Origin: Psilocybe azurescens | Taxonomy: Eukaryota; Basidiomycota; Agaricomycetes; Agaricales; Agrocybaceae | Length of the DNA stretch: 12,261 nt | Direction: 5' to 3' | Assembly (NCBI GenBank): GCA_023853785.1 | Contig: JAJIRX010001049.1 | Coordinates: 1 to 12,261 of the forward strand | Shown here: positions 8,365 to 12,261 of the stretch, piece by piece | Numbering within the stretch: position 1 is the stretch's first letter | Layout of the letters: each line of letters starts with the position of its first letter | Notes under the pieces: model-generated | The model's input: the letters and a program-made list of their open reading frames with translations, nothing else | Told to the model about the DNA's origin: nothing | The model's database searches: none | Program-made: the position numbers and the translations under genes

Positions 8365-9741
8365 ATGTCTACACCAGACGTCTCTATCCCAGTCGACGTA
8401 GAAAAAGACATCATTGGGGCGAACCTCAATAGCTCGATGCTTCTAAACTTCTTGATGGGTGCGTTTAATTCCGGCATTTGTTAACAATAGCTCCCATAAA
8501 TCTCACTTATGTTAGGTGTATACACCATGGTATACGCCGGAACAATGTACCTATATTGTAGGTTCCTTCTTCTACAAGTTGAAAAGACAAGAGGACGTCA
8601 ATAATGAACTTCCTTCACTGTAGTATCTAGAAAGGCTGGGAGTAGCATCAGTCGTACTGTGCTATCGGCTATCTCAGTGCTATATCTCCTCTGCGTCTCG
8701 GAGTTCGTTGTCCAATGGTACTTTCTCGACTTAACGATCGTGGACAACGGAGGCACACGAGAATCCATATTTTTCCAAACACTGGGAGGGGTCCTGACTG
8801 GATGTTCGTACTTGGCGACTTCCAACTCTACTCCTCGCTTATTATCTCCGACGGATTACTGGTTAGTATTAATGTCATTGATCGTCGATGCATTCTCATC
8901 AATGTAACGCTGACTCGGACGTTGATAGATCTGGAGGTGTTTCCATGTCTGGGGACGCTCATTTAAAGTTGTCTCGGTTCCGCTATTACTTTTCGTTGGA
9001 GAATTCGGTGAGTCCTACTTTCCAGATGGGGAAGATTATGCATGAACATGTCTATAATCCATATGATATGTTATTGCAGGCCTCTTTTGCGCAGAGATGA
9101 TACTGGCAGGGTTATCGACTGGGATCACCAGCGGTCCAAACACCAATTTATTCAATAATATTGAAAGCGCCCTTACATTCGCATCAGTAGGCACCACTGT
9201 GGTTACAACACTTCTTATCGGCTACAGAATACATATTACCTATCATCTTCAAGTCCCATCATCGAAAATAAGCAGCAAATTCAAGCATGTCTTGAGGTTG
9301 ATCATAGAGTCGGCCGCAGTTTACTCCCTTGTAGTCTTACTTGATGCTATCTCCGTAGTGGTTCCGCCATTCACTAACGCAGAATCTCCTGTCGCCGAAG
9401 CCGAGTATTACGTGGAATCAGTACTGATCATCATTGCGGTAGGTGGAGTTTATTATCTCTACGATCACTGTGCTTTTCTGAACTACAATTAGGGCCTGGC
9501 GCCAACGGTTCTAGTGGCAAGAAGTATCCGTTCAAACATCAGCAACACAACCAATAAATCCATATCCACCTGCGTATCCGGTTTACGCTTTGGTTCCCAA
9601 CATGGGAATGCAAACCTTGGTATCAATGCCGTCGTGGACAGTAGTGTCTCAATTAACTCAGGCGACGCCGCTCTGACCCCTGAGGCTGAGGAGAAGAAGA
9701 GTCCCACCTTAGATCCGACATTTGGAAGCTATCAAGTTTGA
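8365..9741 (+). CDS. seven-transmembrane protein of the Agaricomycete orphan family, six exons, one frameshift
   Basis: This is a membrane protein of a large mushroom-specific family whose function, as far as I know, is unestablished; a receptor-like role is inference. Exons: 8365-8458, 8516-8557, 8624-8861, 8929-9007, 9080-9438 and 9493-9741. Introns of 57, 66, 67, 72 and 54 bp are all GT...AG; the third carries CTGAC as a likely branch site. The start ATG follows TTCACC and opens the family-like N-terminus with IPVDVEKDIIG. Hydrophobic segments lie near residues 26-46, 57-80, 105-127, 139-162, 181-202, 224-246 and 262-285, giving seven membrane spans. Family-like motifs are QWYFLDLTIVDNGGTR before span 3, DGLL-IWRCFHVWGRSF across intron 3, GITSGPNTNLFNNIESALTF before span 5, and EAEYYVES entering span 7. 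The C-terminal tail of about 65 residues is Ser/Thr/Asn-rich and probably cytoplasmic. The only lesion is a one-base deficit at the GGGG of 8788-8791. Corrected length is 353 residues, which I judge normal for the family. Confidence 0.85.
8785..8793 (+). other. frameshift site (one base missing) in a G-rich run of the 7TM gene
   Basis: Exon 3 is in one frame through IFFQTLG and in the next frame from PDWMFVLGDF onward. The switch falls at GGGAGGGGTCC, and one additional G would give a continuous Gly-Gly-Gly-Pro loop. There is no room for an intron, because the conserved segments on either side are only two or three residues apart. Without correction the first frame ends at a TAA at 8905-8907, after span 2. 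Confidence 0.8.
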
Positions 9742-10054
9742 CGTGTATTGCAGCAGACATTTTTATTACCGTAGATTCTTACTCTTCGCTATAGATTTTT
9801 AGTTGAATAGATACCAGCACAGATTATCGTCAATAATCTCTAAAGTAAAAATTATATGTTGGATGTCATGGGGATGGCTCATCATTTTCATGGAAGGTGC
9901 GACGGGAAGAAATGGGATGTATGCGACTCTGCTGGAGTTTGTTGGGGCATACTGAGAGCGCAAACTTGGTATGGATTGGGTTATCCGATTCTGAATATCT
10001 TGCAGACTGGCGATTTCCGGTTGTGCTAGAGGTGGTGGAGATGCTCTGAATTGG

Positions 10055-10070
10055 ATGCATATGCATATGC
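10055..10070. repeat. alternating ATGCAT/ATGC palindromic tract
   Basis: ATGCATATGCATATGC contains overlapping ATGCAT and GCATATGC palindromes in 16 bp. It is too short to assign a function. Confidence 0.4.
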
Positions 10071-10290
10071 TACGTGCGTTGAGTCCCTCGCTTAATTTTT
10101 AGATGCTGACGCCGAGAATTGAGAACTTGTCACTGTTTAGCCCGCGCTCTGCCCTGTACCGCTCGCCATGACATCTAATATAAGTGCTCTCACTACCGTA
10201 TGGAACAATTGGTTTATATATGCCTCTATCCAACGCATCAGAGCTACATGGCTCTGTAGTTGACTGCGCGAGCGGTTCAGGTGTAATACC

Positions 10291-10308
10291 GTGCACTGTG
10301 CACTGTGC
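10291..10308. repeat. GTGCACT tandem repeat, 2.6 units
   Basis: GTGCACT occurs twice in tandem, followed by GTGC. Each unit includes the palindrome GTGCAC. No role is evident. Confidence 0.6.
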
Positions 10309-11617
10309 GTAACCTACATGTCGTTCTATGTTAACAGACTTGGATCAAGACGATGGTCGGCGTGATGAATCAATAGACACTGGAAATATGTGGGTTCCAG
10401 GACATAGAGGGCCTGCATTCGGGATAGAGAGAGGGTGACTTGGATATGGATTCGAGTAGGTGAAGCTTCCAGTTGGATACCACAGGGAGAGATGGCACAG
10501 ACACTGATTTACTCAACGTTTAGTTGTCGATGCGTCTCATGGGATGCTTCGACCACTTTCTTCTTGCAGTCCTTTTGTCTCAGACTCTACACGACCACCG
10601 TCACCTGTCATCCCTCGCTCCGAGCCGTTGATGCTGTATATGACTCTGTCCTATGTGAAAGGGCTTCCGCTGGAGTCCCAGCACCCAGTGGTTAGGGTGC
10701 GATACGAGGTCGCTGTATACCTACACATCTGTATCCTGGCTCATGTTTATATCTTCATTTTCGACCATCTCCCGAACTTGAGGGCCCAATTATTACACCC
10801 ATATCACATGCATTATGCTTCCACTTTGTTATTTGCTCCCAAAACCGCTGGACTCTACCCGGTCGCAGACTGTTGTGAATGGCTATACTCCATATCCCAC
10901 ACACTTGTCCGCTTTCTCTGCCAATTCTCTTTAGTACCCTTGCCCGCCATTGTACAGTCCGATGAGCATTTTGTCAGATTGACGACTCCCAAGCGCCGTA
11001 TTATTTCTGAACGTGTGTGAAGTGAGGGCGTCCGCTTCAGCCGGTCTCTCATCCACGTACACGTCGGAGGAAGGGGCACGTTTCTGGGAATCTGTTACAA
11101 CCAAGATGTGATCCAGGTTCAGACCAACACTTTGCTTTCGGGATGAGCGCTGGTGCCTCTTTCGCTGTGTGTTGCTACAGTCCCGAGTTTGTTGAAATTG
11201 GAGATCTTAACAGATTCGGAGCCACGCCACCGTTCACCTTATTTTCCTTTATCGATTCCATCTCATTCCGTCTCCCCAGCGATTGTAACTGCTAAACCTA
11301 GCTCCCTATCATCCGGCATATCCCCATGTGTCTGATACGGCAATGCGGCAGGAGTTATATCGCTAAACCCTGCTTCTCGGATCTCTCATGGTGTCGTGAA
11401 TGAGCAGGCTTTAAAAGATTTTGACAACCTTGACATTTAAGATCTCTATGCGATATAGAGAAATAACAAATTGACATTCGTCTGCGATAGCGGTTTGTAT
11501 ATCATGATGATTCGACGATTCGATTGTTGATTGCAGAAAGGCATCTGCGCAGCCGACTGGTTCAATTAATGGTGTGGTCGGATATTGCGAAAGCTAACAT
11601 CATGGTAGTTAGAGTAT

Positions 11618-11635
11618 CTCGAGAGCCGTCTCGAG
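11618..11635. repeat. short inverted repeat, 7-bp arms with 4-bp loop
   Basis: CTCGAGA at 11618-11624 and TCTCGAG at 11629-11635 are exact reverse complements around GCCG. There is no following T tract and no neighbouring gene, so a functional hairpin is doubtful. Confidence 0.4.
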
Positions 11636-12261
11636 GTTGATTGCGGTGTTTTGAATTTGGATGACATGCGAATTGAGGTTTTCTATGGAGGTGGATCTCC
11701 TCGAAGAAGACTTAGGACCTAATGCTTTCGTGCTCTTGGGAAGGTGTAGATGTGCTTATTTGGTGGAGCCGTAATGATTTTATATATGGAACGAGTGCTC
11801 AGGGGTAACACGGGCCACCGTATAAGCGCATTTCACAGAACGGGATCTTTGCTTGTATCTATGTCTTTGCTAATTTCTAATCTCCGTTTTCTTTCCTTCA
11901 CCATTGGATCCGGCTTCATCGCCATTCTCATCTTATTCGCATTACGTTTCTCACCGACATTTTAGTATGAGCAGAGGTCCTCGAACTGTTGGGCCTGCTC
12001 GTCGTAGAGAACTGTGACTGACTAGGTTCCATACCTCACTCATTTTCACTGCAAGTTCCTTCAGATCGTCTCTTCTTATTAAGTACTCCGACTAGTATAC
12101 TTGCTCCTGTCAGACGAACAACTCCTCCGAAACGTTATATCAATGTCTGTAAGACCATAATGGGCATCCAAGTCAAGCTGATGTCTTGTGGGGACACACG
12201 TTAAGCACCCATAAAGTCAAGACACAGTGTTGAAATAATATTACAACTTATATCCAGACAT

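Larger units (their letters stand above)
9742..12261. other. 2.5 kb without a recognised gene
   Basis: The longest frame is 10544-11020 (+), 158 codons from a TTG; it is rich in Leu, His and Pro with no recognisable domain. An ATG-started 50-codon frame at 11143-11295 (+) and a 99-codon minus frame at 10098-9802 without an early ATG were also read; neither shows a family motif or splice signals. Frames at 9866-10066 and 10099-10296 (minus) are equally anonymous. I found no tRNA, rRNA, transposase or reverse-transcriptase motif. The sequence could be spacer, long untranslated regions, or genes too decayed to recognise. Confidence 0.45.

Noticed and set aside
8598..8825. 75-codon minus-strand frame
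   Set aside because: It is antisense to exons 3 and following of the 7TM gene, whose frame is supported by family motifs and splice sites.
9802..10098. 99-codon minus-strand open stretch with protein-like composition
   Set aside because: It starts after a TAA without an early ATG, shows no family motif and has no clear exon partner upstream.
11667..11786. TATATAAAA on the minus strand (11786-11778) followed by an ATG at 11667
   Set aside because: The ATG opens only 33 codons and no downstream exon could be joined, so a single TATA-like match in AT-rich DNA is not enough.
1..12261. CRISPR arrays, bacterial operons, tRNA genes and transposon ends
   Set aside because: No regularly spaced repeats, tRNA-like cloverleaf, terminal inverted repeats with target duplications, transposase or reverse-transcriptase motifs were seen. 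The intron-containing genes show that the DNA is eukaryotic.

Overview
The window looks like genomic DNA from a basidiomycete fungus, most likely an Agaricomycete. Two protein families expected in that class can be read from it, and both are split by short spliceosomal introns of 54-72 bp with GT...AG ends. The recognised sequence is only about a quarter of the window. The rest is AT-leaning intergenic DNA with pyrimidine-rich tracts.

Layout. Positions 1-3050 hold no gene I can support. Positions 3051-3920 (+) are more GC-rich and contain one long open frame, probably the end of an uncharacterised gene; I could not resolve its start or its upstream splicing. Positions 3921-5162 are intergenic and strongly pyrimidine-rich. 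They contain a stretch (4279-4869) that appears collinear with 997-1533, suggesting an old direct duplication with an offset of about 3.3 kb. Positions 6838-5163 (-) carry a fragment of a fungal STAND/NACHT-type protein. The part just after the NACHT domain is recognisable, the NTPase domain is missing, an in-frame stop closes the 5' end, one internal frameshift is visible, and a 60-bp intron leads into a long C-terminal exon of unknown fold. Positions 6844-8301 hold no recognised gene. Positions 8365-9741 (+) carry a six-exon gene for a seven-transmembrane protein of the orphan family common in mushroom-forming fungi. It appears intact except for a one-base deficit in a run of G. Positions 9742-12261 hold only unsupported open frames.

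No operon-like or cluster logic is evident. The STAND fragment and the membrane-protein gene point away from each other, separated by about 1.5 kb, and nothing shows that they work together. STAND proteins are thought to act in fungal self/non-self recognition, and the membrane protein may be a receptor, but both roles are inferred from family membership.

The most informative observations are the single-base lesions in two neighbouring genes, the loss of the NACHT half of the STAND gene, the unrecognised C-terminal domain, and the possible 3.3-kb duplication. I found no convincing evidence for a new multi-gene system.
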